Shown: in pieces, positions 17,113 to 25,008 of the stretch | How positions within the stretch are numbered: position 1 is the first letter of the stretch | Layout of the letters: every line of letters starts with the position of its first letter | Source: Alloprevotella sp. OH1205_COT-284 | GTDB taxonomy: Bacteria > Bacteroidota > Bacteroidia > Bacteroidales > Bacteroidaceae | Assembly (NCBI RefSeq): GCF_003859795.1 | Contig: NZ_RQYI01000015.1 | Location: 1 to 52,487 of the forward strand | DNA: 52,487 nt | Reading direction: 5' to 3' | Notes under the pieces: generated by a model | What the model was told of the DNA's origin: nothing | Seen by the model: the letters and a program-made list of their open reading frames with translations, nothing else | The model's database searches: none | Program-made: the position numbers and the translations under genes

Positions 17113-17874
17113 TCAGGACAACAGTTTCAAGTATGCTTGCAATGCTTCTATCTCTTTTTCTGCGACTAATTGCCGGAAGGATTGAGAATGGGCTTTTGTG
17201 TGGCTTTCTTCGAGCGCGGTGTAATAGCGCAAGCGGTGGTCAAGGTCGCCTTTTATATTGACAATCACGTAGCCCCGACGCAGCAGGTAGAGGTTCATCA
17301 GCAAGCGCGAAGTACGTCCGTTGCCATCGACAAAGGGATGAATATTCACCAGCCTTTCGTGGAGGAAAGCCGCCAATAGCACCGGATGCTCCCCCTCATT
17401 TTCTCGACGTTCGAACTCGTTGATGAAATGCTCCATTTCTTCGGCGATCATAAAAGGGGGAGGAGGGGTGTGCCGACTCCCTGATATGAGCACCGGCACC
17501 GTTCGCCAACGTCCGGCGTTTGCACGGTCAATGCCACGCAGGATGAGGGCATGGATTTGCAGAATGAGTTGTTGAGTTACGGGGAGTTCTTGTCGTGCAA
17601 TCTCTTTGATGAAGGCTATCGCCTCGAAGTGGTTGATGGCTTCAAGATGCTCGCGCATCGATTTCCCGCCAATGGTCAGACCTTCTTCTACGACCAAAGC
17701 CGTTTCCTGCAACGTAAGCGTATTGCCTTCTATCCGATTGCTCTCGAAAGTGTAGGCAATGTCGAGTGCTTGTTGCACCTTTGCGAGTGCAGCAGGAGAA
17801 AAGGGGCGATGCCCGCTCAACTGTGTGCGGAGTGCATCAGCCTTTTCCAACAGCTGTTGTAGATAGACATTCAT
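17113..17874 (-). CDS. Fic-domain protein with N-terminal inhibitory motif
   Basis: The start MNVYLQQLLE at 17874 is chosen over MLSLFRM six codons upstream. The 253-aa protein has the complete catalytic motif HPFVDGNGR at residues 179-187, so AMP transfer (or another nucleotide transfer) to a target hydroxyl is expected. The N-terminal sequence SNRIEG at 45-50 fits the (S/T)xxxE(G/N) inhibitory helix of class II Fic proteins, in which the Glu blocks ATP and keeps the enzyme off. It lies between purM and prfA on the same strand; no antitoxin gene is seen and none is needed with a built-in inhibitory helix. The target is unknown. Confidence 0.92.
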   Translation of the reverse strand: MNVYLQQLLEKADALRTQLSGHRPFSPAALAKVQQALDIAYTFESNRIEGNTLTLQETALVVEEGLTIGGKSMREHLEAINHFEAIAFIKEIARQELPVTQQLILQIHALILRGIDRANAGRWRTVPVLISGSRHTPPPPFMIAEEMEHFINEFERRENEGEHPVLLAAFLHERLVNIHPFVDGNGRTSRLLMNLYLLRRGYVIVNIKGDLDHRLRYYTALEESHTKAHSQSFRQLVAEKEIEALQAYLKLLS

Positions 17875-17910
17875 TCTAAAAAGAGATAACAAAAAGTATC
17901 CTTCTTTCTT

Positions 17911-19080
17911 TTAATACTCAAACTCTCCAAATTCGCTCTTGATCGTCAGGCTGCGCTTGCCCTCTTCGACGCGCCCCACGATTTGGGCGTCGATATTGAA
18001 CGAACGAGAAATTTCGATGACGCGTTCGGCGTGTTCGGGAGCGAGGTAGATTTCGAGGCGGTGTCCCATGTTGAACACTTTGTACATCTCTGCCCAATCC
18101 GTTCCGCTCTGTTCGGCAATGGCGCGGAAGAGAGGAGGGACGGGAAACATGTTGTCTTTGACCACGCGGCAGTTGTCCGACACGAAGTGCAACACCTTTG
18201 TTTGTGCGCCTCCCGTGCAGTGTACCATGCCGTGAATGTCGGGACGAAGTTCGTCGAGCAGGCGTTTCACGACGGGGGCATAAGTGCGTGTGGGCGACAA
18301 CACGAGCCGTCCCGCATCGATGGGCGAGCCCTCCACGGCGTCGGTCAGCTTGTAGGCACCTCCGTACACCAATTCTTCGGGCACGGCGTGGTCGTAGCTT
18401 TCGGGATATTTTTCGGCAAGATATTTGGCGAAAACATCGTGGCGTGCCGAGGTCAGACCGTTGCTGCCCATGCCGCCGTTGTAGCTTTTTTCGTAAGAGG
18501 CTTGTCCGCTCGACGAGAGCCCCACGATCACGTCGCCGGGGCGGATGTTGGCGTTGTCGATAACGTCGCTGCGCTTCATGCGACAAGTCACGGTGCTATC
18601 CACGATGATCGTGCGCACCAAGTCGCCCACGTCGGCCGTTTCGCCCCCCGTGCCGTAGATGCCGATGCCCATGTCGCGCATTTGGGCGAGGAGTTCGTCC
18701 GTGCCGTTGATGATGGCACTGATGACTTCGCCGGGAATGAGCATCTTGTTTCGGCCGATGGTCGAGCTGACCAAAATGTTGTCTACCGCCCCGACGCAGA
18801 GCAGGTCGTCGGTGTTCATGATGAGCGCGTCTTGCGCAATGCCTTTCCACACAGACAGGTCGCCAGTTTCTTTCCAATACATATAGGCAAGGCTCGACTT
18901 CGTGCCTGCTCCGTCGGCGTGCATGATGTTGCAATATTCGGGATCGCCGCCGAGAATGTCGGGAATGATTTTGCAGAAAGCCTGCGGAAAGATGCCTTTG
19001 TCAATGTTTTTGATGGCGGCATGCACATCTTCTTTCATGGCGCTTACGCCGCGCATCATGTATCGTTGATTTTTGTCCAT
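17911..19080 (-). CDS. purM: Phosphoribosylformylglycinamidine cyclo-ligase (AIR synthase)
   Basis: The start at 19080 (MDKNQRYMMRGVSAMKEDV) is chosen over an upstream in-frame Met whose leader is low-complexity basic sequence. The 389-aa enzyme closes the imidazole ring of AIR from FGAM with ATP in purine synthesis. PurM family features are visible: ADGAGTKSSLAY near 60, MNTDDLLCVGA, GGETADVGD and GLSSSGQASY. The form is somewhat longer than E. coli PurM (~345 aa), as is common in Bacteroidota. LemA is 25 bp upstream and fic 36 bp downstream. Confidence 0.93.
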   Translation of the reverse strand: MDKNQRYMMRGVSAMKEDVHAAIKNIDKGIFPQAFCKIIPDILGGDPEYCNIMHADGAGTKSSLAYMYWKETGDLSVWKGIAQDALIMNTDDLLCVGAVDNILVSSTIGRNKMLIPGEVISAIINGTDELLAQMRDMGIGIYGTGGETADVGDLVRTIIVDSTVTCRMKRSDVIDNANIRPGDVIVGLSSSGQASYEKSYNGGMGSNGLTSARHDVFAKYLAEKYPESYDHAVPEELVYGGAYKLTDAVEGSPIDAGRLVLSPTRTYAPVVKRLLDELRPDIHGMVHCTGGAQTKVLHFVSDNCRVVKDNMFPVPPLFRAIAEQSGTDWAEMYKVFNMGHRLEIYLAPEHAERVIEISRSFNIDAQIVGRVEEGKRSLTIKSEFGEFEY

Positions 19081-19105
19081 GGGGGAGGGGAATAGGGTGC
19101 GGTAT

Positions 19106-19702
19106 TTAGAATTGAACGGAGGGTGCGTTTTGCGCTTCTTGCGAAGCCTCGAAGCCGGTTTTCTTCTCAAAGCCGAACATGGCCGAGAGAATGTTCATCG
19201 GAAACGAACGCACCGTTACGTTATACGTCTGAACGGCGGCATTGTAGAGCTTGCGGCTTTCGTTGATGCGGTTTTCCGTGCCTTCGAGCTGTGCTTGGAG
19301 TTCGGAGAAGTTTTGATTGGCTTTGAGATCGGGGTAGTTTTCGGTGATGGCGAGCAGTTTGCCGAGAGCTTGCGAGAGTTCGCCTTGCGCGCTTTGGTAG
19401 GCTGCGAGTTGTTGAGGCGTGGCTTTTGTCGGATCAACGGTGATTTGTGTGGCCTTGGCGCGGGCTGCCACCACCCCTTGCAGGGTTTCGCTTTCGTGCT
19501 TGGCATAGCCCTTCACCGTGCTGACGAGATTGGGAATGAGATCGGCACGACGTTGATAACTGCTTTGGAGGTCAGACCAAGTGTTGTTTACCGTTTCTTC
19601 CTGACTGACAAGGACGTTGTACTTGGACACGGCACAGCCTCCGAGAGAAAGAATGCCGACAACTACTACGAGCAGCATGATGAGCGATTTGGAAAGTTTC
19701 AT
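19106..19702 (-). CDS. LemA family lipoprotein
   Basis: The 198-aa protein begins with a signal sequence and lipobox LSLGGC (Cys near residue 23), so it is probably a lipoprotein. The LemA domain follows, with characteristic VNNTWSDLQSSYQRRADLIPNLV and a long coiled-coil region (SETLQGVVAARAKATQ, ENYPDLKANQNF). LemA proteins are envelope proteins of unclear function, often encoded beside TPM-domain proteins, exactly as here (92 bp apart, same strand). This supports a shared role in the envelope. Confidence 0.93.
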   Translation of the reverse strand: MKLSKSLIMLLVVVVGILSLGGCAVSKYNVLVSQEETVNNTWSDLQSSYQRRADLIPNLVSTVKGYAKHESETLQGVVAARAKATQITVDPTKATPQQLAAYQSAQGELSQALGKLLAITENYPDLKANQNFSELQAQLEGTENRINESRKLYNAAVQTYNVTVRSFPMNILSAMFGFEKKTGFEASQEAQNAPSVQF

Positions 19703-19794
19703 GTTGATGGGTGTTTAAGTGTGTGCGAATGAGTGGAAATGCGAATGAATGCCGAAAAGGAAATCGAAGACGTCGGGTCTGGGGGAATCGAAGG

Positions 19795-20760
19795 CTAAAA
19801 TCGTCCGCCCGATCCGCCTCCGCCGAAACTTCCTCCCCCGAATGAACCTCCTCCGAAAGCCCCTCCTCCGGAGTGGCGACCGCCGCGCATCATGCCGGCG
19901 AGAAGGGCACCGGTGAGCAAAGCCGCTCCGCCGTTGAAGTCATCGTTGTCTTCGTGGCGATCGGTTTGGACGTGTCCGCAGGCCGAACACCGGTAGATCG
20001 TTTCATAGACTCGTATGCGACCTTTGCCTCTTTGGGCGTGATAGTTGCGATGGCTGTGCCACCGCAACTCTTTTTGCCCGCATTTCGGACAAAGGCGAGG
20101 CTGCTTTTTGAGGCGTCGGGAATGACGGGCGATGCTCAGCAGGAGCAGCAGGAAAACCACCATTGCCGCTACGAAAATCCAAATTCCGCTCCCGTCGTTG
20201 GGCTTCTTTGAAGCTTTGGTCAGTGTGTCGTCGCCGCGGCATACTCTGTCTATGGTCGCAATGGCTTCGACCATGGCCTTGTCCCAATCCTCGCGTTTGA
20301 GATGTGGCACAAACACGCGGTCTTCTATGCGTTGTATGATGGCGTCGGGCAGGGTGGCTTCGAGGCCGTTTCCGGTGAGAAACTGATAAGAACGATCTCC
20401 CGTGGCCAGCACGACAACCAGCCCCGTGCGTTTCTCCTTGCTGCCGACACCATACTTTCTCGCCATGGTCATGGCAAAGTCATAGGGGGTGTCGCCCTCC
20501 AACTTGTCCAAAACTATGACGAGTGTCTGCACCCCTTTGTCGCGTTCGAGTGCAAAGAGGATGCGGTCGATGGAGTCTGCGGCTGCCGTCGACAGAATGT
20601 TTTCGGGATTGCTCACATAGCGGCGTGCGTCCTGCAAATAGGGCACGGGCACTTCTTCGGGCTTCCATATTCGGGCATAGCTTTGTGTGCCGAGTAGCAC
20701 CACGGCCAAGAAGACCAATAGCCGGTGTTTGGCAAAAAAGAGGGTGACTTGCCGATACAT
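19795..20760 (-). CDS. TPM-domain membrane protein with zinc ribbon and Gly-rich tail
   Basis: The 321-aa protein has a signal segment (about 10-29) and a periplasmic TPM/Psb32-like domain (about 38-175). A transmembrane helix lies at about 192-210. A cytosolic zinc-ribbon follows, with CPKC at 224-227 and CSAC at 258-261. The C-terminus is a Gly/Ser/Phe tail of GGGSF-like repeats (last ~25 residues). TPM proteins of the YgcG type commonly pair with LemA, as here. The tail repeats explain the simple-sequence DNA at about 19798-19865. Function in the envelope is not established. Confidence 0.9.
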   Translation of the reverse strand: MYRQVTLFFAKHRLLVFLAVVLLGTQSYARIWKPEEVPVPYLQDARRYVSNPENILSTAAADSIDRILFALERDKGVQTLVIVLDKLEGDTPYDFAMTMARKYGVGSKEKRTGLVVVLATGDRSYQFLTGNGLEATLPDAIIQRIEDRVFVPHLKREDWDKAMVEAIATIDRVCRGDDTLTKASKKPNDGSGIWIFVAAMVVFLLLLLSIARHSRRLKKQPRLCPKCGQKELRWHSHRNYHAQRGKGRIRVYETIYRCSACGHVQTDRHEDNDDFNGGAALLTGALLAGMMRGGRHSGGGAFGGGSFGGGSFGGGGSGGRF

Positions 20761-20777
20761 CTATTGAGTTTTGAAAG

Positions 20778-20809
20778 CAAAGATACGCACACTTCTCCGA
20801 ACAAACAAA
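20778..20809 (-). promoter_or_regulatory. Promoter of the TPM-LemA-purM block
   Basis: On the minus strand, TTTG (20806-20809) and TATCTTTG (20778-20785) are 20 bp apart, a good match to the Bacteroidota consensus. The predicted start of transcription is near 20771, about 10 nt before the ATG at 20760, so the leader is very short. Confidence 0.65.
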
Positions 20810-20909
20810 ATTAACCAAAGTTTTTGCACTTCGTTTTGAGTACAGTACTTTCACGCTGTGAAGTATACCAAGGAGTTGGTTGCATTTAGGTAAGACGTAG
20901 AAATGTCGC

Positions 20910-20922
20910 CCTCTGAGGTAGG
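20910..20922. repeat. CCTCTGAGGTAGG motif, copy 1
   Basis: The 13-mer has a palindromic core (CCTC-T-GAGG) and recurs exactly at 36853-36865. A 12-base match, CCTCTGAGGTAG, lies at 36832-36843. Here it sits about 100 bp upstream of the TPM promoter. Possible operator; function not shown. Confidence 0.45.
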
Positions 20923-20979
20923 CGCGCTTACATGGCTTGTAGTATTAAACCGCTCTTGGTTTATCGTGTTTGTTTCTTT

Positions 20980-21000
20980 CGCGCGTATGTGCGCGCGCAT
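20980..21000. repeat. Alternating purine-pyrimidine tract
   Basis: Twenty-one bases alternate pyrimidine and purine without a break, mostly CG with TA and TG steps. Such tracts can adopt Z-DNA under negative supercoiling. It lies directly before the TTTTGCCTTCACT repeat cluster. Confidence 0.6.
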
Positions 21001-21016
21001 TTCCCTTATATTCGTA

Positions 21017-21283
21017 TTTTGCCTTCACTGCCTCCGCTTTTTGGAGTAAATTTTTGAAAATCAAGTTGTTCCGGTGAAGGCAAGTGAAGGCAAAAAGAAA
21101 TTTTGTTTTCTAAGGTGATGGTAGTCAGTGCGTTGTGTCGATTTTCTCCTTTCATCTCCTCGAAAATGGGTGTTTTTCACGGCATGAGGTGAAGGCAGGT
21201 GAAAGCAAAACGAGGGTTTTGCTTTCACTGCATTGGTTTGGTTTTCAAATGGTTGATTTTTTCTCGGAGGTTTTGCCTTCACT
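21017..21283. repeat. Cluster of TTTTGCCTTCACT direct and inverted repeats
   Basis: The 13-mer TTTTGCCTTCACT occurs exactly at 21017-21029 and 21271-21283. Its exact reverse complement is at 21083-21095. A one-mismatch copy (TTTTGCTTTCACT) at 21217-21229 forms the right arm of a perfect 13-bp hairpin (21199-21211 with 21216-21228, 4-nt loop). Partial copies (GGTGAAGGCA) lie at about 21073-21082 and 21188-21197. Spacing is irregular, so this is not a CRISPR array. Purpose unknown. Confidence 0.75.
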
Positions 21284-21750
21284 TTGCCTTCGCACGAAAC
21301 TTGCAGATACACAGCTATATATGCGATTTAGCGGAGGCAAAACGAGAAAAACATAAATTCCCGGTATGAAACAGAGAGAAACAGAGGGATTTTGGTCGTT
21401 TCGGAGAGTTTTCGCCGGAAGAAAAAGAGAGAGGGATTTTTGTATGAACCGAAAGCGGAGGAAAGCTGTTTGGGAGACATCGTTATCCATGCGCCAATAC
21501 TTTGGGGTTATTAACATGTGTATTTGTCGTCGAACGACCTCTGATCTTCTTCCTTTTTCTTCTATTTTTAACGTATGAAGGGCGTTGGATGGTTGTGAGG
21601 TTTCTAAAACGATAACTCGACCTTGCATTTTGGGGTGTTGAGCGAGTCTCTTTTATCGGACGTTTTTCATAGGTTAGTAGGCGAAATACCCCATTTTAAG
21701 GCATGAAAAGGGGTGATAAAAAATATTTTCTCTCTTTTTTGTAAAAAAAG

Positions 21751-21782
21751 TTTGTTTGTATCGTTTGTTATAAATATATTTG
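21751..21782 (+). promoter_or_regulatory. Promoter of the SusC/SusD operon
   Basis: TTTG (21751-21754) and TATATTTG (21775-21782) are 20 bp apart, matching the Bacteroidota consensus. Transcription should begin near 21789, giving a leader of ~40 nt before the SusC ATG at 21828. No anti-sigma, ECF-sigma or hybrid two-component gene is adjacent, so the regulator, if any, is elsewhere. Confidence 0.65.
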
Positions 21783-21827
21783 TCGTGCAAACCTTAAATC
21801 TTATTGTTTTCTTAAATCTTTTATTTT

Positions 21828-24800
21828 ATGGATCCAAAAGCCTTATCCAAACTGCTCTGCATGCCATTGTTTTGGTCTATCGGAGCAACCATGATTTGTC
21901 CGGCTAACGGCCATGCAAATCCGAACCTATTGGTAGTTAATGATCAAAAGGATGTTCTTAAAGGCTCTGTTTATGATGCCGACGGGCCATTGTCGGGAGC
22001 GGTCATTCGCGTGAAAGGTACGAACAACGCCGCACTTTCCGACCTTAAAGGAGAGTATCAACTGAAAGGCCTTAAAAAAGGAGCTGTCATCGAGGTTTCT
22101 CTTATTGGTTATATACATAAGACCTTTGTCTATAATGGTGAAGCCCGATTGGATATTCTTTTGGAAGAAGACACCCAAAATCTTAATGAAGTTGTGGTGA
22201 CGGCACTCGGTATTAAACGAGAAAAGAAAGCCTTGGGATATTCGATGCAGGAGATCAAAGGAACGGAGCTCGTTTCGAGTCGCGAAACAAACTTAGCCAA
22301 TGCCTTGTCAGGTAAAATTTCCGGATTGCAGGTGATTCGTTCGGGTAACGGTCCCGGTGCATCTTCCAAAATCCAACTTCGTGGTAGCAACTCTCTGACC
22401 GGCCTCAACCAACCGCTCATCGTGGTGGATGGTATTCCTTTGGAAAACTTCACGGGAGCAACCAACAACGACCTTTGGAACCCTACGGCCGACATGGGTA
22501 ACGGTATAGCCGACATCAACCCCGAAGATATCGCTTCAATGTCGGTACTCAAAGGAGCTTCTGCAGCTGCTCTCTATGGTTCGCGTGCCGGTAATGGTGT
22601 TATTCTGATCACCACTAAGCAAGGAAGAAAGACCGAAGGACTGGGCGTGACTTATTCGCAGAGTGTATCGGCTGAAACGATCTTCATGACCCCAAAAATG
22701 CAAAATGTTTTCGGACAAGGGGGAGAGGGTGTTTATGACAAAGAATCCGGAAGCAGCTGGGGACCGAGAATCGAAGGACAGGAATATGAAAAGTGGAACG
22801 GAGAGAAAGCATTCATGCGATCTTATGACAATGTGGAAAACTTCTTCCAAACGGGACTTAATTTCACCGAAACCGTTTCGTTCGCACAGCAATTCAACAA
22901 AACGGCCGTCTACTCCTCTTTCACAAGGATGGATGACAAAAGTAAAATTCCCGGTTCTGATTTGAATAGAACGAGTTTTACGGCGCGTGTGACTTCGCCT
23001 TTGGGAGACGATGATCGCTGGATGCTCGATACGAAAGTACAATATATCAACTCCGAAGCGAACAATCGCCCCATCAGTGGACGAAATAGTGGTAATAGCT
23101 TTATGAGTATGTATCTGATGCCACGCTCGCTTGATATTCGTGACTTCTCGGCAGGTGTTCGTGGTGATAACACAATGCTTTGGTATGGAAGCGGTCAAGG
23201 CATTAACCCCTATTGGGCGAAAGATCACAAACTCAACAACGATGTTCGCGATCGTTTCTTGCTGAGTGCTTCTTTGAAATATCATTTCACGTCATGGCTC
23301 AATGCCGAATTGAAAGCCGGAAGCGATATGTATTTCACCGAATATGATAGTAAAACCTATGCCGGAGGCCCATTGAACAACGCTTACTTCACCAAGCAGG
23401 ATCGTTTTTATGAAAATAATTTAAGCTTCTTGCTGAGTGCGCATAAAGACAATATTTATGGAAAGTGGGGAGCTAATGCCACCTTCGGAGGCAACTTGAT
23501 GTCGCGCAATTCTCGCTCGCTCAGTGCCAGTGTCGGCAAGTTGAAAGTACCCGATCTTTTTACTGTGAACAATGGAGAGAAAGCACCGAATATCGAAGAG
23601 AAATTCAGTCGTATGAAGATCAATTCTTTCTATGGAACGGCACAAGTGAACTACGACGGATTCTTCTTCCTTGACGGTACTTTCCGCAATGACTGGTCGT
23701 CTACGCTTAGCAAAGAAAATCGTTCTTATTTCTATCCCTCGATTTCTACGTCTTGGGTGATCTCCGACATGCTCCAAAAAATGGATGCCTCGCTGCCCGA
23801 ATGGTTCTCTTACAGCAAATTGAGAGCATCTTTTGCAGAGGTGGGTAACTCCCTTGAACCTTTCCAACTCTATAATACCTATTCCATCGGACAGGCGCCC
23901 GACGAAACGCCCACGATATCCCAAAATAAAGTGAAGTACAACAAAGATGTACGCTCGGAATTGATTAAATCGTGGGAAGTGGGAGCCGAATTGCGTTTTT
24001 TCAACAATAGATTGGGATTGGATGTGGCTTGGTATAAAACCAATGCTACTCGACAGCTCATTAACCTGCCCATGGACGATCTTTCCGGATATAACGCACG
24101 AAAAATCAATGCCGGAAATATCGAAAACCAAGGTTGGGAAATCATGCTTAATGCTCGTCCTATTCAAACGGCTTCCGGCTTTAAGTGGGATGTCATGATG
24201 AACTTCTCCAGCAACCGCAACCGCATCGTCGAACTATATAAAACCGCTGAAGAAGAAATTACTCTCTATCCTTTGGGAGGCTACGACAATGTTCAAGTAT
24301 ATGCCAAAGCCGGTGGAAACTACGGTGAAATTTGGGGAACGACTTTCAAACGCGTAACCGACGAAAAATCTCCTTATTACGGCAAATTGATTACCGAGAA
24401 CGGATTGCCTACCGCTACCACCGAGAAATCGAAAATCGGAGATCAGCAGGCCAAAGGACTCTTGGGTATCACCAATACTTTCTCCTACAAAGGATGGACA
24501 TTCGGATTCATGATTGATGCTCGATTTGGTGGAGAAATCTTCTCGGGAACACACCAAATGATGCAGTTGACCGGAACTTCCGACATGACTGTTGTCAATG
24601 GCGAACGTCCGAAGATGGTCGTTGATGGTGTCTTCCTCAACTCGTCGGGCAACTACGAACCCAACACCACCGAAATCACGACAGAAAGCTATTGGAAAGC
24701 AGTGGCCGGTGCCGGAAATCTCGGCGTGGGAGAACTTAACATTTATGATGCAACGAACATCCGTTTGCGCAACATCTCTCTTTCTTACGATTTCAGTAAA

Positions 24801-24995
24801 GAGCAACTTAGAAAACTTCCATTCCGCCAGTTAAAACTCGGCGTTTCGTGCAACAACGTATGGATGCTGAAAAGCCACATGAAAGGCATTGATCCGGAAT
24901 CGATCTATGCCACCAGCACCAACGCCACGGGTTTCGAACTGGGTAGTGCCCCGACGTCGCGCACTTATCTTTTCAATCTTACAGTCGGATTCTAA
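21828..24995 (+). CDS. SusC/RagA-type TonB-dependent outer-membrane receptor
   Basis: The 1055-aa protein starts with a hydrophobic, atypical signal region (to about residue 30). A carboxypeptidase-regulatory-like domain follows (about 43-115, VLKGSVYDADGPLSGAVIRVKG). Then come the LNEVVVTALG connector and the plug domain with KGASAAALYGSRAGNGVILITTK. The rest is a 22-strand-type beta barrel ending in TYLFNLTVGF with a terminal Phe. It pairs with the next gene, SusD, in a lid-and-barrel complex that imports a large nutrient using TonB energy. No glycosidase, peptidase or SusE/F gene is next to it, so the substrate cannot be guessed. Confidence 0.95.
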   Translation: MDPKALSKLLCMPLFWSIGATMICPANGHANPNLLVVNDQKDVLKGSVYDADGPLSGAVIRVKGTNNAALSDLKGEYQLKGLKKGAVIEVSLIGYIHKTFVYNGEARLDILLEEDTQNLNEVVVTALGIKREKKALGYSMQEIKGTELVSSRETNLANALSGKISGLQVIRSGNGPGASSKIQLRGSNSLTGLNQPLIVVDGIPLENFTGATNNDLWNPTADMGNGIADINPEDIASMSVLKGASAAALYGSRAGNGVILITTKQGRKTEGLGVTYSQSVSAETIFMTPKMQNVFGQGGEGVYDKESGSSWGPRIEGQEYEKWNGEKAFMRSYDNVENFFQTGLNFTETVSFAQQFNKTAVYSSFTRMDDKSKIPGSDLNRTSFTARVTSPLGDDDRWMLDTKVQYINSEANNRPISGRNSGNSFMSMYLMPRSLDIRDFSAGVRGDNTMLWYGSGQGINPYWAKDHKLNNDVRDRFLLSASLKYHFTSWLNAELKAGSDMYFTEYDSKTYAGGPLNNAYFTKQDRFYENNLSFLLSAHKDNIYGKWGANATFGGNLMSRNSRSLSASVGKLKVPDLFTVNNGEKAPNIEEKFSRMKINSFYGTAQVNYDGFFFLDGTFRNDWSSTLSKENRSYFYPSISTSWVISDMLQKMDASLPEWFSYSKLRASFAEVGNSLEPFQLYNTYSIGQAPDETPTISQNKVKYNKDVRSELIKSWEVGAELRFFNNRLGLDVAWYKTNATRQLINLPMDDLSGYNARKINAGNIENQGWEIMLNARPIQTASGFKWDVMMNFSSNRNRIVELYKTAEEEITLYPLGGYDNVQVYAKAGGNYGEIWGTTFKRVTDEKSPYYGKLITENGLPTATTEKSKIGDQQAKGLLGITNTFSYKGWTFGFMIDARFGGEIFSGTHQMMQLTGTSDMTVVNGERPKMVVDGVFLNSSGNYEPNTTEITTESYWKAVAGAGNLGVGELNIYDATNIRLRNISLSYDFSKEQLRKLPFRQLKLGVSCNNVWMLKSHMKGIDPESIYATSTNATGFELGSAPTSRTYLFNLTVGF

Positions 24996-25008
24996 AAACA
25001 TTCTCGTC

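Larger units (their letters stand above)
20810..21750. other. Gene-free stretch with repeats
   Basis: No convincing gene lies between the TPM gene and the SusC promoter. Short open frames here are A/T- or repeat-driven and have no recognisable product. The stretch holds a 13-nt CCTCTGAGGTAGG motif, a perfectly alternating purine-pyrimidine run and a cluster of TTTTGCCTTCACT repeats, each listed separately. Nothing further is seen from about 21360 to 21750. Confidence 0.6.

Noticed and set aside
19798-19865. Simple DNA repeat near the end of the TPM gene
   Set aside because: It is explained by the Gly/Ser/Phe-rich protein tail of the TPM-domain protein.
21017-21283. CRISPR array
   Set aside because: The repeats are 13 bp, occur in both orientations and have irregular spacing of roughly 50-190 bp; no cas genes are present.
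20761-21827. Insertion sequence or integrated element
   Set aside because: No transposase or integrase fragment, no target duplication and no terminal inverted repeats flanking the stretch could be seen.
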